Below, piece by piece: positions 9,821 to 22,900 of a stretch of 64,000 nucleotides of DNA. The notes under the pieces are model-generated. The model was not told the DNA's origin and ran no database searches. It saw nothing but the letters and a program-made list of their open reading frames with translations. The stretch comes from Eucalyptus grandis (lineage: Eukaryota; Streptophyta; Magnoliopsida; Myrtales; Myrtaceae). Positions within the stretch are counted from its first letter, which is position 1, and every line of letters starts with the position of its first letter. The stretch covers positions 46,855,738 through 46,919,737 of the forward strand of contig NC_052612.1 in the NCBI RefSeq assembly GCF_016545825.1, given 5' to 3'. The translations under genes were made by a program, and so were the position numbers.

Positions 9821-11838
9821 ACAGATTAATTGGTCTAAGCAAACCCCTCTGCTCCCTCCCCCCACAACCTCTCTCCCTTCCCTATACTTATTTTTAACAA
9901 GTTTATGGATTGAAAGTCTAGCTTCAAACCATGTTTCTTTTGCTGTTTTTATGTACTAGCAGTGTCAACTGTCTCTGAATCTTCAAATCAGCAAGAAAGA
10001 TGATTTCCACAAGAGATCGCCGGATATTTCAAGTTCAAGTTCTTAAAAGGAGCAAATCATGCCTTGCATCACCAGCCATGGAAGATAAAGACTTCTCCTA
10101 GTGCTAAAATTCCATGCTCAAGAACTATTTGTTTGGCATCAGAGAGGTGAATTCAAGTCAACGCCGATGTCCTTGAACTTTACTAACTCCGGTGTTTTGT
10201 CGCTTTTCCCCCTTACTGTTCTTGTTCTGTTTTTCCTGTGTGGCTGCGGACCGGAGATAGACAAACCTATGTCTGTCCAGCTTTAGGGTTCTCTTCTGAG
10301 TTTCTTATTTGCGAGATGCACTTCAAAGCTTACGAAGTGATTGCTTTTGCCAGTAAGTTTCGGTTTGTTTCTCTTGTAAAGTTATGCACTCATCGAAAGC
10401 TTCAAGATAGTATGTGATGAGATGGCATTGGCACAGTGAAAGTGATAATCGCGCACTACACTGCACTTTATTTTGAGCTTGACAGATTAATTTCTATTGC
10501 ATGCTTGTTACAAACTTATTTTCCTTCATATTAGAATGAGTTTTTAGGAAAAATTACTTGATTTCTCCTGCTTAACTTTGTATAGCCATCAGCCACAGGT
10601 TTGACAGATAATTATCTACGAAGTCAACAATCCTAGAAATCACATACACAAAGCATCACATGCCCACTTGATTCAAAGTCAGAGCTTACGCGAGACTGGT
10701 ACATCTTCTATACATGAACCTTCCAAGCCCAGATATTTGGTAAACCAAACTTAGGGCTTCGTTCGAAGCATTGTATGGCAGAGCTCTTGGAACCCCTATA
10801 TGTTGGAATGAAGTGGGAGAAAGAGGACTCAAATTGCCTAAATCGCTTCAGATATAGTTCTGGTAATTTCGGATGGGCTTAAAATACAAAGTCAAAAGAA
10901 GAGTTGCGAATAAGCACCGAAGACCCTTCGAGTATTTGGACGCACCCCTTGACCAGAAAGTTGCAAACACGAATGCTGTTTAATCTTCTCTTTTTGCCTG
11001 TCCTGTCAAAGTATTTAGGAACCACAGCAATAACCATTGCCAGCAAAGAATGGTGGGATGGAACAGATACGGAGTTTCAAGCACGGCTTGGACAGTAGGC
11101 CTACTGGTCGTCATGAATCCCTTTCAGTGGTCAAAAACTTCATTGTCTAATCCCGCCCTGAATATTGATGCTGAACCATCATGAATCCCTGCCTTGTGTC
11201 TAATGCCTTGTCAACTGGTGTGGCAAGTAGCGACGGGCTGCCTGCCAATGAAAGCCATTTCCTGGCTTAAATATTAGGTTCAATTTCAATACACCTCAAG
11301 TATGCCCTATCCTATTGTCTAACAACTCTTTATAAGCCGTGAAGTACTAGCATCTGCTCGATTTTAGTACATGCCGTTGGTGTCCGATGCTCAGTATCTT
11401 TCTGCAACGATGGAGTTCATAAATAGCACCATCACCTGGTTATTTACTTATTTATTTTTGTGGATAAGAGAATTTGTTAGGAATGTGTCTTTTCCAACCC
11501 GCTGTGGATATGCAATAACTAGAAGGCTCCCAAGCATATTGATTGCAGACTCTGTCACCCAAATTGAGACGTGCGACGAGGGTAAACGCCGAACATTACG
11601 TACTGGCACTCCCACTACTTTTTTTTACACCAGAAATCCTTCATGTGTATAGAGTATTGTGGAGTCTTGCCTGTAATGAAATCTTCTTATGCATTGTCCA
11701 TATCATGCAATAGTTGCTACCTTTATTCGAACTAACTCTATTCATGTTTTGCTATTTGGGACAAAAGAATTAATTCAAATTAGGGACATAAAGAAGCAAT
11801 GCGAACGAATATTTATTTTTTACTTCATTATTTTTGTG
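9821..11838 (+). repeat. NLR 3' flank, duplicated copy I
   Basis: About 2 kb aligning by eye with 30609-33060, starting right after the LRR stop codon and continuing through matched blocks such as gatcgccggatatttcaagt, gcatcac...gcccacttg and the tgccttgtcaac region. No gene is recognised. Short open frames here (for example 10101-10286, hydrophobic) have a partial counterpart in copy II but no known product. Confidence 0.75.
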
Positions 11839-13905
11839 TAGCAGCGTACATGTTGGCACCTGAATTTTCGCAGCTGATTGAAAGGAAAAAAAAAAAAAAC
11901 AGAGGTTCTTTCTTTCATTCTCCCGAAGCTTACGTTTAGGCACCACTCTCCGATTTGAGTAAGGGGATCCTCTCCATTTTTCTTCTCCTTGGGCGAACTT
12001 TCGTCGCTCACGTCACGGTGCCTCCGGTTCTCGATCTTTTCCACCGCTTGACACCGACGTGGCTCCATCTCGGTGCGATCCTTGGTCCGATGGTACCGCT
12101 CCTCCTTCCTTCACCCCTCAGCCGCCACATCCGCCGACAATGACAAGCGGCCTCCTTCGGCGTACGCGCTCATCGTGCTCAACCAACGGCCCTCCGGATT
12201 CACTCCTCTGCTCTGCCTTGTTTCGCGGACGTAGGAGATGAAGAGCTAGAATCGCAAGAACCGTTGTCTGGCTAGCCTAGGTCTCAACAATCGACGATCC
12301 TTGAAGCTTCTGGCCTTGACCCAGTGGCCCGTTGCAGCCTCTTCATGCTGAGCTGACCAGGTAACGTCAAGTCCCTGATCTGCCCTGTGTTGAGCGAGGT
12401 GGGAGCTGAGACTCTGTTTCTTTAGTTCTTGCATAGTGTCGGATCTGAAGGAGTTGGTTTATGTTGATTTCGAACATTTCTGAGTGATTTCCCTCCAGTC
12501 TGGATGCGAGTCGTCCTGAAACGGTCGGCATCTTTTCCTCATTCCACGCAGATAAAGTGTTCGATGAAACGCCTATAGAACCCAGCGCAAGTTAGTCTCG
12601 TTTTTGTCTAAACCGAAAGCATATTGGTCCGGATTAAGTCATGTTAATGGGTTTTCATAGCCTTTTCAGTAATCGAATGTGCTTTTTCTGAATCACCGTT
12701 TTCTTTGTCTTATGTTCTATGCCCAGGGTTACTAATGGCGGTTGTCGGTGAGACGATGATCCTGGATCCAAGGCCTAAATGATGATTGTTACAAGCATCG
12801 GCATAGGTTTGCTGGTCAGTCTCTGCTCTTTATTTATTTTGCTCATGTTGTGGTAGAAAGAGAGGGCCGGTGGTGCGAATTTACTGGCCGATGAGGGAGG
12901 TCTAATGCTGGTTATTGGTGTGGGTCTTGCGATGAACATGGGCGATTGATGGTGATCGGTGCCTTGCATTGTCGTCTTGGGGGTTTTGTGCGATGGTCGA
13001 CAATGGTTGATTTGTGACCACCGGCGGTCGACGAAGGGTGATGGTCGATGATTATTCTGGGGGTAGTGGACTGATATGACTCATGGCGGTGTCTTGGTTG
13101 CATTCGGATTAGAGGTCGAGGGTGTTATCCATTGATTAAGCCTTGATTTTCCAGGAATTCATGCTCTATGTTGGGGCCTTTATTGGTCTGTAATAGGAAG
13201 AGCACGAAGAAGGCGATGACGGAAGAGATACAACGGCCAACGGTAATTAAGGTGGAGGGCCTCATTTTGTTTAATGAGTCTGAACTTGTTTCACTTCTAA
13301 GTAGTTTAAGTCATGACTTAGATGGGCTTGGGCTAAGTTAGGATAACTGACATAAACACCGTTTGAAAGTAATTCCTTCACTTTTAATTTTTTTCATTAT
13401 GCTCCATAATGTGGTCATCATTTAATTTGTTCAATGCAATCTTCAAACTTTTGGTACGTGTTCAATACAGTCTTTGAATTGTATGAAAATGTTCAATGTA
13501 TAATGTAATTTATGAACTTTACCCCAATGTACAATATGGTTTATGAACTTTTAATTTGTTAAATGTAATTTATGAACTTTTTGTATATGTCCATTACAGT
13601 CCCTAAATTATATAAAAGCATTCGATAGATCGCATACGGAGCTAAAGTTCATAAACCACATTGAACAAATTAAAATTTCACGTATCAATTACATATTAAG
13701 CCAAAATTTAAAGATTATTTGTGTCATTATCTCCTAAGTTTTCATTATATTTACAATTGGGTTTGTAGTTTTAGCCGAAGAGGGCTGGCTTGATAGGCCC
13801 ACTTGCGAAATGCCCTTGCATTGCTCCAATCCTATTATAACAAGTGGATCGGGCCTGGAATTTTGGCCCACGTCCCTGGAGCCCAGTTGGACCTTAATAT
13901 ATTTC
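11839..13905. other. Unidentified ~2.07 kb insertion in NLR flank copy I
   Basis: The paralogous flank runs uninterrupted near 33060-33085, whereas here homology stops near 11838 and resumes near 13906, bracketing an insert. It holds a poly-A run (11885-11899), a moderately GC-rich part (11950-12430), GT-rich low-complexity sequence (12850-13100) and an AT-rich block with imperfect repeats of tttatgaactttt/ttcaatgta (13400-13700). No protein, clear terminal repeat or target-site duplication was recognised. Confidence 0.5.
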
Positions 13906-14346
13906 GACAGTATGCAATTCGAGTCTTGTTCAATATTGAACAGCAGCTACACAAATATTGACATCAAGAATCGTTTGGAATTTGTTCCAGTATTTTCTAA
14001 TGTCTTAGAAAGTTTCTTTCCAATTTTCAAAAGTGTGGATAGAAAACACCACATATTCTCATTCTAGAAGAAGCGCAAAAACGTGGACATCTGATACCAG
14101 GATGTGAAAATGAATTGGCATTTTAATCTTGTGCACATGTTTATCTTACAAGAAAGAGAGTAACGAAGAAAGGAATGTAGTAAAGATTAAAGAGAAAGGT
14201 AGGAGAATTAAAGCCACATTTTCTTTATCTTTAGGGAGACGATGGTATTCTACATATAATTGGAAAGGCATCCAATTATAATTTTCACGAAGAATTGAGT
14301 AAACCATGCAACAATTTGGAATAACATTGCGCATATTACTTCGCAC

Positions 14347-14377
14347 CACGTGTATTCCTTAGTTTGTGCTTATATAA
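14347..14377 (+). promoter_or_regulatory. NLR1 promoter: G-box and TATA box
   Basis: CACGTG at 14347-14352 and tatataa at 14371-14377, about 100 bases before the CC start codon. The same pair with the same surrounding sequence stands before NLR2. The G-box is a bZIP/bHLH site; its use here is inferred. Confidence 0.6.
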
Positions 14378-14484
14378 CCTGGCAAAATCATGCTCCTTTA
14401 CTATCCTTCTCCTGAAAACTAGTCTAGTTCTTGCATAGCGGTCACGCTAAACCTCCTCGGAAACCAATAACACCAATTATGACC

Positions 14485-16953
14485 ATGTCTAAGGTTGTCT
14501 CTAGCATCCTCGGACCTCTTCTGGAGAAACTAACTTCATCAGCTGTTGAAGAAATTCAACTGGTAGGGGGTGTCAAGGATGACCAAGAAAAGCTCAAGAA
14601 CAAGCTAGAGATGATTGAGAAGGTGCTTGCCAATGCTGAGCAGAAGCAAACAAAAGAGGAAGCTATGAGGCTTTGGTTGTCGAGACTTAAGGACTTTTGC
14701 TATGATGTGGAGGACGTGTTAGACGAATTTGAAGCCAGGGCTTTGTGGAGGCAAGCAAGGTTGACCGAGTACTTGACCCTCAAAAGCAAGGTACGCTACC
14801 AGGCCCATGGCTATCCAATTTCATTTTTCAACTTAAGATGGCACATAAAATGAAAAACTGAGAAAGAGACTTGATGGGATCAATGAAGAGAGGACTCAGT
14901 TTAACTTGTCGAGTGATGTTGCTAACAAGATTATAGTTCCGCGGAGGGAAACTTATTCTTTTGTGCCCCCTTCGAATGTGATTGGAAAAATCAAAGAAAC
15001 GAAAAGCATAATAGAGCTGTTGATAAGCTCAGATGATGGAGGAGCTAGAACGATAGCAATCATTCCGATTATTGGAATGGGGGTACTGAAAAGACGACTC
15101 TCGCTAAATTGGTATACAATGATGATAGGGTAAAAAAACTTTTTGATCACAAAATTTGGTTATCCATGCCAATAAAATTTGAAGTTAAGAAGATAATAGG
15201 AGATGTCATCAAGTCTCTTGGTGGCGAAGAAAAATGTGATAGTTGGGCTCTTGAAATGCTTCAAAATCAACTGAGACATCTCGTGGAGGACAAAAGGTGT
15301 TTGTTCGTGATGGATGATGTGTGGGAAGTGACGCGGGAGGATTGGGTGGGATTGAGAGATTTGTTAGGAGGCGTTTCCGAAGGGAGTAAAATCATTGTGA
15401 CTTCGCGGAATCAATCGATCGCCTCAATCATGGGCATTGTCCCCCCACTTAATTTGGCCAACCTTTCGCGGGAGGATTCTTTGATTTTGTTTGTAAATTG
15501 CGCGTTCAATCAAGGGCAAGAGAAGAATTACCCAGACCTAATGGTAATCGGCGAGGACATTGTGAGCAAGTATGGGGAAATCCTCTGGCGGTGAAGACAT
15601 TGGGAAGCTTGTTGTTTTCAAAAAGAACAACCGCAGCGACTGGGAATATGTAAGAAATAGCAAGATGTGGCAATTGGAGACTGATATATTACCTTCACTA
15701 AGAATAAGCTATGATCTAATGCCGTCTTACTTGAAACGATGTTTCGCTTATTGCTCAATATTCCTGAAGAACTATGAGTTCAACAACTTGGATCTGATCC
15801 AACTGTGGATCTCAAACGGGCTTATCCAATCTAGTGGAAATAATAAGGAGCTAGAAGAGATTGGACGGCAGTACTTGGAGGAGCTGTGGTCGAGATCCTT
15901 CTTCGATTTTGTCCGGGAAGACTATCCATTTCTATTCTTCCGAATGCACGACCTCATTCACGAACTTGCCATTTCGGTGGCACAAACCGAATTGTCCAAC
16001 ATGAAAGTGCACGCGCAAGATATTTCCCCGAAGACTCGGCATATATCGTTTCCCAACCCATCTCGTATACCAAGAGATGAACTCCATGGCTGCTTGAGCA
16101 AACTTAGCCGCATTCGTACCATCATGCTTGAGGATGGTTCCTCTGGGGAGTTCCTTTTGGAGATGTGCATTTCGCGATTCAAGCACTTGCGAGTGCTATG
16201 GCTAGATTACTCTAGCTTTGACCTACTGCCTAGTTCCATTGGCAGTCTAAAGCATTTGAGGTTTCTTAGTTTGTGGGGCAATTGGGATATCAAGAAACTC
16301 CCCGATTCGATCTGCAAGCTTCACAATCTACAATGCTTAGATCTTGGCTTGTGCATGGAACTTGAGGAATTGCCTGCAAACATTAAGAATCTGATCAGCC
16401 TCCCCGTTTTATGTATAACCACAAAACAACAACATTTCCCGGAGAGGGGAATAGGATGCTTGACTTCTCTACGGTGGCTATTGATTGCATCGTGCGAGAA
16501 TTTGGAAGCCTTGTTTGATGATATCCAATTGCTCACATCGCTCCGTAAGATGTTCATCGTGCATTGTCCGAAGTTAGCTTCCTTACCCCAAGGCATCAAG
16601 AATCTGAATGCGTTAGAGGATCTTTGGATTCCTATTGCAGGAACTTGAAGCTGCCAGAAGACGAAAGTAATGAACCACGCTCGATGCTGAGCCTTCAATC
16701 CTTCATATTCGAGGGATTACCGGAGCTAGTTTATTTCCCCAGGTGGCTCGAAGGTTCTACAAGTACACTACGGAGGATAAAAATTGTGAATTGTCCCAAG
16801 TTGAGGGAATTGCCCGAGTGGTTGCAAAATTGTTCTTCTCTAAGAACACTGGAGATTAAAGACTGTCCTAGATTGTCCTCTTTACCGCACGGCATTCGCC
16901 GCATTCCTACATTGACAGAGCTGTGGATAACTAATTGCGGGGGAATCGAGTAG
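14485..16953 (+). pseudogene. NLR1: CC-NB-ARC-LRR (RGA type) pseudogene
   Basis: CNL receptors sense pathogen effectors in the cytosol. Frames in order: Rx-type coiled coil (14485-14853) with EDVLDEF; NB-ARC part (about 14906-15594) with kinase-2 LFVMDDVW and RNBS-B IIVTSRN; then WEYVR, RNBS-D CFAYCSIF, MHD (about 15946) and LRRs (15572-16648); final LRRs (frame to 16953). Lesions seen against NLR2 and NLR3: one-base losses near 14800 and 14850, one in the P-loop (about 15078), one in the GLPL region (about 15575) and an indel near 16640. The P-loop also carries T-E-K where T-G-K is needed. Lengths and order are otherwise complete and there are no introns, so this is a decayed full copy. The start is the ATG matching those of NLR2 and NLR3; an ATG two codons upstream is possible. 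Confidence 0.9.
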
Positions 16954-18110
16954 GAGAACCGATGTTGAAGAAGAAGGTGATTGTGAACAGATTGTGAGAT
17001 ATTTTCGTATAAGAAGAGCGCAGAAATGCGGCCAACAGATTGGCCACTCTAGATATATCTACAATGATACTTTTCTAGGAAGATATCTTTTCTAGAAATA
17101 TCTGTGTGCTTATGTAAGGATGTTTAAGAAGTTCTCTCAATCGATATTGTAAGAGTGCTTCTAATAAAAAGGTACGTACTTTCTTTAGGTGAGTTTTGTG
17201 TCTTCTTCATCAATTGATATAAGAGCTTTTGTTGCATGCGTTCTAGATCGAAGCGAGATCACTCCTGTACCGGAGATTTACATCCGCCGATGGAAGCTAA
17301 TAAATTGATTCATCGGTATAAACAAACTCCCCATCTTTTTGACACGTTTATGGATTAAACTTGGATTATGCATACGATTCAAAAGATTGCTCATCTGGTA
17401 ACTTTCGGTCTGTTTATTTCATAAACAAAGTTCCCGTAAGTCGAATTCTGCGAGAAAGTTTGCAACGTTGTCTGCAAAGCAACAGTGGGTATTTGGCATA
17501 TTGCAATTCCATTTAATCATCTATGTTAGGGGTTAAAATAGCCCTCAACATAAATAATCAAAATAACAAAGGGATAGTCGAAGCAGAAGTTAGAAATTGA
17601 GGATGAAAAAATTTCGATGCGCCTTCCATGCTTGGAGCTTCGATTCCACCGAGATTTCCTAGGCCCATGACACGTATGCGATAACCTTTCATATTTTTTC
17701 AATTGAAAAATATGTAAATCTTAAAATCTTTTCAAAATTAGAATCTGCAACAACATCCGACTACTCGATGCTTATCGAGGGATTAAGGATAGCCATTATG
17801 GGCAATAGACTCCGTCTTATGATGCATTCGCACCAGCTGAGGATGACCCATTGTCGACCTATGATTGACTGAAAGCTACTCAAGTCTAATTGATGCTAAC
17901 TGAGACCAATTGACTATCGCTTGGATTGGGCGACAATGACTCCCAACTGTTTTGGCGATGACAATTTGCATTGAAATGATAGCGAAATGTGGGCTTGGAC
18001 TAGTTGTTAAGGTGATTTATCCCAATTTAGTAATTTACCCATCAAAATAGGATACAAACATAGAGGGTCATTTTGGTCAATCAGACTCATTTTTGAAACT
18101 TTGTAACAGA
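16954..18110 (+). repeat. NLR1 3' flank, inverted paralogue of the NLR3 flank
   Basis: Contains a possible polyadenylation signal (aataaa near 17163) and blocks that reappear on the opposite strand at about 56030-57330: the tagagtggccaa block, tgatgaaaaagac/cttcttcatcaattgat, the ggggttaaaatagccctcaacataaataa block and a gene-free AT-rich part. No gene recognised. Confidence 0.7.
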
Positions 18111-18249
18111 AGATTGACAAAACAACAACTATAGCTCCGTTTATTTCATAAAAAAATAAATTATTTGAAAATAATTTTTTAAAATAATCGCTTCTATTGC
18201 TTGAAATGATAAGTAAATGGAGGATAGTAAAATTTCAGAGACTCGCCTT

Positions 18250-19060
18250 CTACTTATAAATCCATATTCTTGGCCTATGATATGTGCTAGGGAAAACAAA
18301 AATAAAATTTGTGACAAATATGCTATCCTACACACACACAACCCTCTCAACCTTAGAATAGGGACTAATTATTAGCCACCAAATTTCTTTTCATTTTCTT
18401 ACTCATATCATAGAAAATTCTAAGGTAGCAGTATTCTGATGCAAAGGTGCCACATTGTGGGAAGTGCAGAGCATATCATTAGGACTGATTAGAACATCCT
18501 TAGTTTTTAGAGAATCATACCAAGTAGAAAGGGAAACAGGAGGGAGCTTTAAGGATTCATAGCAAACCACACAATATTATTTTTCGGGAGAGTGCGTTCT
18601 GCCCCTTATCATTTACAAGCCATGCCTTTTATAGGTATAAAACAAACACTAAAGACAAACATATGATTATTGGTGATAGTTCGGGAAATCACCAATAATT
18701 TTATAGACTCTTGCAGACTCCTTTTGTTGACAATGGCTAATTATTTGACCCTTATAGTGAAAGATTATGCTTATGATAGACCCTTATTCCACATTTTTTG
18801 CTTTTGCTACAATGCACTACAGTGCATAAATAGTACTATGAATAGTGCCAAAAAGTACATAAATAGTGCCAAACAATGCATAAATAGTACTTTTGCTATA
18901 GTACTTGAGTAAATGTTCCTCTTGTTCACGTGACTCATCTAACTTTCTTTTGGGTTGCTTTTGACTTCTTTATTTAGCACTTTAGACCTCTTTTGTTATC
19001 GTACTTATGAATTAGTTTAGCATCATTTGAGTTGTCTGAGTCTCTCAAACCCACGACTTC
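18250..19060 (-). repeat. Pararetrovirus-relic direct repeat, outer copy
   Basis: About 0.8 kb matching 19140-19925 in the same orientation with moderate divergence. On the minus strand it contains tataaaaggcatggctt (revcomp of about 18622-18640), a good TATA box followed by conserved sequence, as expected of a viral promoter and leader. No open frame of note. Confidence 0.65.
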
Positions 19061-19139
19061 TCTCAGCCCTTAATGTTCAACTACAACTTGTTGGAGCCCA
19101 CTAGCAGACCTCTTGGTGAAGACGGAGGAAGATATTTGA

Positions 19140-19925
19140 TACTTTGGCCTATGATTCGAGCTAGCAAAAACAAAAATAGAATGCCATCCTCCCCACACAC
19201 AGCCCATCTAGCCTTAGAATAGGGACTACCTGTTAACTACCAAATTCATTTTTATTTTTTGACTCATATTATAGAAAATTTCAAGGTAGTAGTATTTTGA
19301 TGTACATGTTGTACATTGTGGCAAGTACAGAGCATACTATCAGGATTGATCAGAACATCCCTAGTTTTTAGAGAATCATACTGAATAGAAAGGGAGATAG
19401 GATAGAGCTTTAATGATTCGTAGCAAACCACACAATATTATTTTCTAAAAGGGTGCATTATGCCCCTTATCATTTACAAGCCATGCCCTTTATATGCATA
19501 AAATAGACATTGAAGAGAAACATATGATTAGTGGTGATAGCTCTAGAAATCACCAATAATTTTACAAACTCATTTTGGTCAACAATGACCAATTATTTGA
19601 CATTTATACTGACAAGCTAAGATTTTGCTTCCAACAAACCCTTATTCCACATTTTCGTTTCTATTACAGTGCACTATAGTACATAAACAATGCTAAATAG
19701 TGCATGGGTAGTACATGAACAGTGCTTTTCCTACGGTACTTGAATACAATGTCCTCTCCTTCACGTGGCTCATCTAACTTTTTTTGGGTTGCTTTTGACT
19801 TCTTTGAAGCAAGATAGGCAATGGAATAGTTCCTTCCAGCTTGCCACTTCAGACCTCTTTAATTATTGTACTTGTGAATTGGTTCATCGTCATCTAAGCT
19901 GTCTGAATCATATCCATCCTTCTAC
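19140..19925 (-). repeat. Pararetrovirus-relic direct repeat, inner copy
   Basis: Second copy of the 18250-19060 sequence, lying directly 3' of the coding relic. The minus strand carries tataaagggcatggctt (about 19480-19498) in the equivalent place. It contains an extra ~45-nt block near 19805-19850 relative to the outer copy. Confidence 0.65.
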
Positions 19926-19963
19926 CTCATTATTCCTTGATGAGAATTTCGACTTCTAGAACT

Positions 19964-22900
19964 TCAAGATATTCGGTACATGTATGATCTAGGGTTGATA
20001 AGAACTAGAAGGAATGTTAGGCGGATTAAATTGCATCTCTCTAAATACTGTTGCCTAACTGCTTCAAGGAGCCTCTCTACTTCGTCAATTGCTGGAGCAA
20101 CCACTGCCTCTAATTTAGATGACCTTTGTCTTTTGGATAATTGATGAGAGCTTATCGAAACATCGGTGGAGCTTGATAGTTGAAACGATGGGCTTTCTTT
20201 GTCGAGACCTAGATTGAATGCAAGCTGCAATTCACTACGATCAAAAGAATCTTGTGACAATGGTCTTTTATTGGATCTTGTGATGATGAAGCCAAATCTT
20301 ATGAAGATGTTTATGACATAGAATTGTCTAGCATGTCCATTTTGTAGTACGTTCTAGGTATGCATCAATTGCCGGTCGAGTTGCACAATAATCATCATAA
20401 TGATCCCAAGAAACATCATCAGCTTCTACTGCCATGCTTCTGATGAAATGATTTGATTACGCTAACACAATATCCTTTGCAATTCTCAATATTGTCAAGG
20501 GTAAGCTGAGATTCCACAATGTAGGGTCACAAAAATCTCATTTGGAACAGGTTGGGGTTTATATGTGGATACACCAACATCTGTTGGAATTTTACACATA
20601 TCTCCACTAGACCACACAAATAACCATGGCCCGAAAAATAAGATAACTATATAAAGCTCTGGGTTAGACCCGCATGCTTTAAATTGGGCTTCGAAAATAT
20701 TTTTCCATGCACCTAGATGTTTAAACCAACAAAGTATTTGCCCAAGATATTTATACTTGGCTTCTCCTTAGATGATCCTATTGATGATAAGAGGTATCTT
20801 GGCTGTCAAAAACTTCGATGGCAATGGTGTAGTGATTAACCAAATACTAGTAAAACCATCTAAGTTTTTTCGGGAATTCCTCTTTAGGGAAGAAAGTAAG
20901 AGGATGAATGAATGGATATTTTGGATGCAGTCCATTTGGGTGAAGGAGAAGGCCATCATAATTATTGAAAATATGAAAATGATATTGCCACACAGTCTTC
21001 CAAGATTTAAAAAAAAATAATAATTATCTTGGATGAGCTCAGGGATTTCTGGTGGGTACAAATCAAAAGGCCAATTGGTCTTTATTTCTTGAGTCTTGAA
21101 ACCTCCCCTAAGACTTTCTCACCACATACATATTTATGGATGTGGTAACCACAAACTCTTTTGATCATGACAGGATATTGTCAAGTATATTCTTTTTTCC
21201 CCTTAATATGTTTGATTTAAAATGAATACTTTGAGAACCATTCTATCCATCTAAGAAGCTAAGGGTGTGGGATATGTTTCTGCTTGAACTTCAACATTTG
21301 AGAAAATTATGGCATGTTTATTTCTACAAAGAAATGATGTCTTATGAGATGGACTTCAAACTTCTTGATACCATATTTTTATTACCAGGATTTCTTTGAA
21401 CGTAGAGTGGTAATGCATTTTCGCTTGTGTGAATTTTCCACTTTTGTGTCTATAAACTCATAGTTTTCCATCAATTTCTTCAAAAAGAACAATAGCCAAA
21501 TATTCATCACTATCATCTATTTGCAAAATTCTTTATCCCATGGAAGGAACTTGCAGTGGAGGAAGATGCTATAGAACTTCTTTTAGTTTGCGTATAGACT
21601 TAATTTGTGTGGCCCCCCACCGAGAAGCATCTTTCTGGAGCATTTGTTGGAGTGGATTCACAAACTCTAAAATTTATGGGACAAAATTCCCCAAGATAAG
21701 TTACTTCCTGCTTGTGGGAAATGTTTTCATTAGGAAACTTATGCAATTCCTTAGCAATATGAGGACTAGGATAATACATTCCATCTTTGAGATGCATCCC
21801 AAGAAATTCGATTTCTTTTTGGACAATGATCATATTATTATGGGATAACATGATTCCATGTTTTCGTACCAACTCTACAAATTAGGCTAATAATTTATAA
21901 TGAAAACCTTCATCTGGACTATAGAAGAGGATATCATCAATGTAAATTGAAGCATTGGCCGGGATAGGCTAGAAAATTTTGGACATAACCTTCCGAAACA
22001 TCGAATGAGCTGTTTTGAGGCCAAAAGGAAGCACCGTCCATTGGAAATATTGATTTGGAATGCAAAATCTAGTTTTATATCTGTTTTCAAGATAAATTCC
22101 CAACTATCAAAATCCAACTTTAAGATCAAACTTGGAGTATGATTTTGCTTGAGTAAGGCTAGAGAATAAAGAATTCCTATAGGGTTAAGGAAAATTATTA
22201 TCTTGTAGGAATTGATTAAGAGGCTAGTAATCAATGAGCAGTCTCATCTTTCCTCTGATTCGCTTCACAAGCTTGTTGACATAAAATGCTTCACAAGCCC
22301 ATTGAGAAACTGAAAAGGTCAATTAGTCATTGATAAAGAAAATCTGAATATTCACTTTGTGCCATAAACAAATGCTCTAGATTCATACTTGAGTGGCTAG
22401 CTTTGGTCGGACTAATATCCTCGTTTATCTTAAAAGGAAGATGGATGAAAAAGTCGAGATTTTTCCATAAAGGATTATGACATTTTTTAACAAGATTTGA
22501 ATGGAATTCTGCACATGCATCCAAAAGGATTTGTAGGATGCGATCTAACATGCTCATCTAGATAGCAAAGAATCTTTGAATGCCCACAAATTCAGTAAAT
22601 TGTCCATTGAACAAAATTCTAAGTTGAGAAATTTATGTGAGGATATATGAACCAATGATGATATCTTTGTTTGATGAGTTAAAGCCAAGAATTTTGGTAG
22701 TGATGGAATACTTGGGAAAAAAACTGAATGTTAATGGGTTTGCTTTAAACTCTTGCAGTAAAGGTATATCTAGAAGCAGAGTTAAAATACCATATATATA
22801 AGGTTCTAATTTTTAGTTTTTAATCTATTTTAAAAAAATAAAATCAATAAAAATCATTTTTAAAAAGCCACGTGGAAAATAAAATTATTGTTGTGGAAGT

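Noticed and set aside
18250..19925. Reading the two direct repeats as a pair of LTRs
   Set aside because: Only ~80 bases separate them, with no PBS or polypurine tract between; the coding relic lies outside, not between them.
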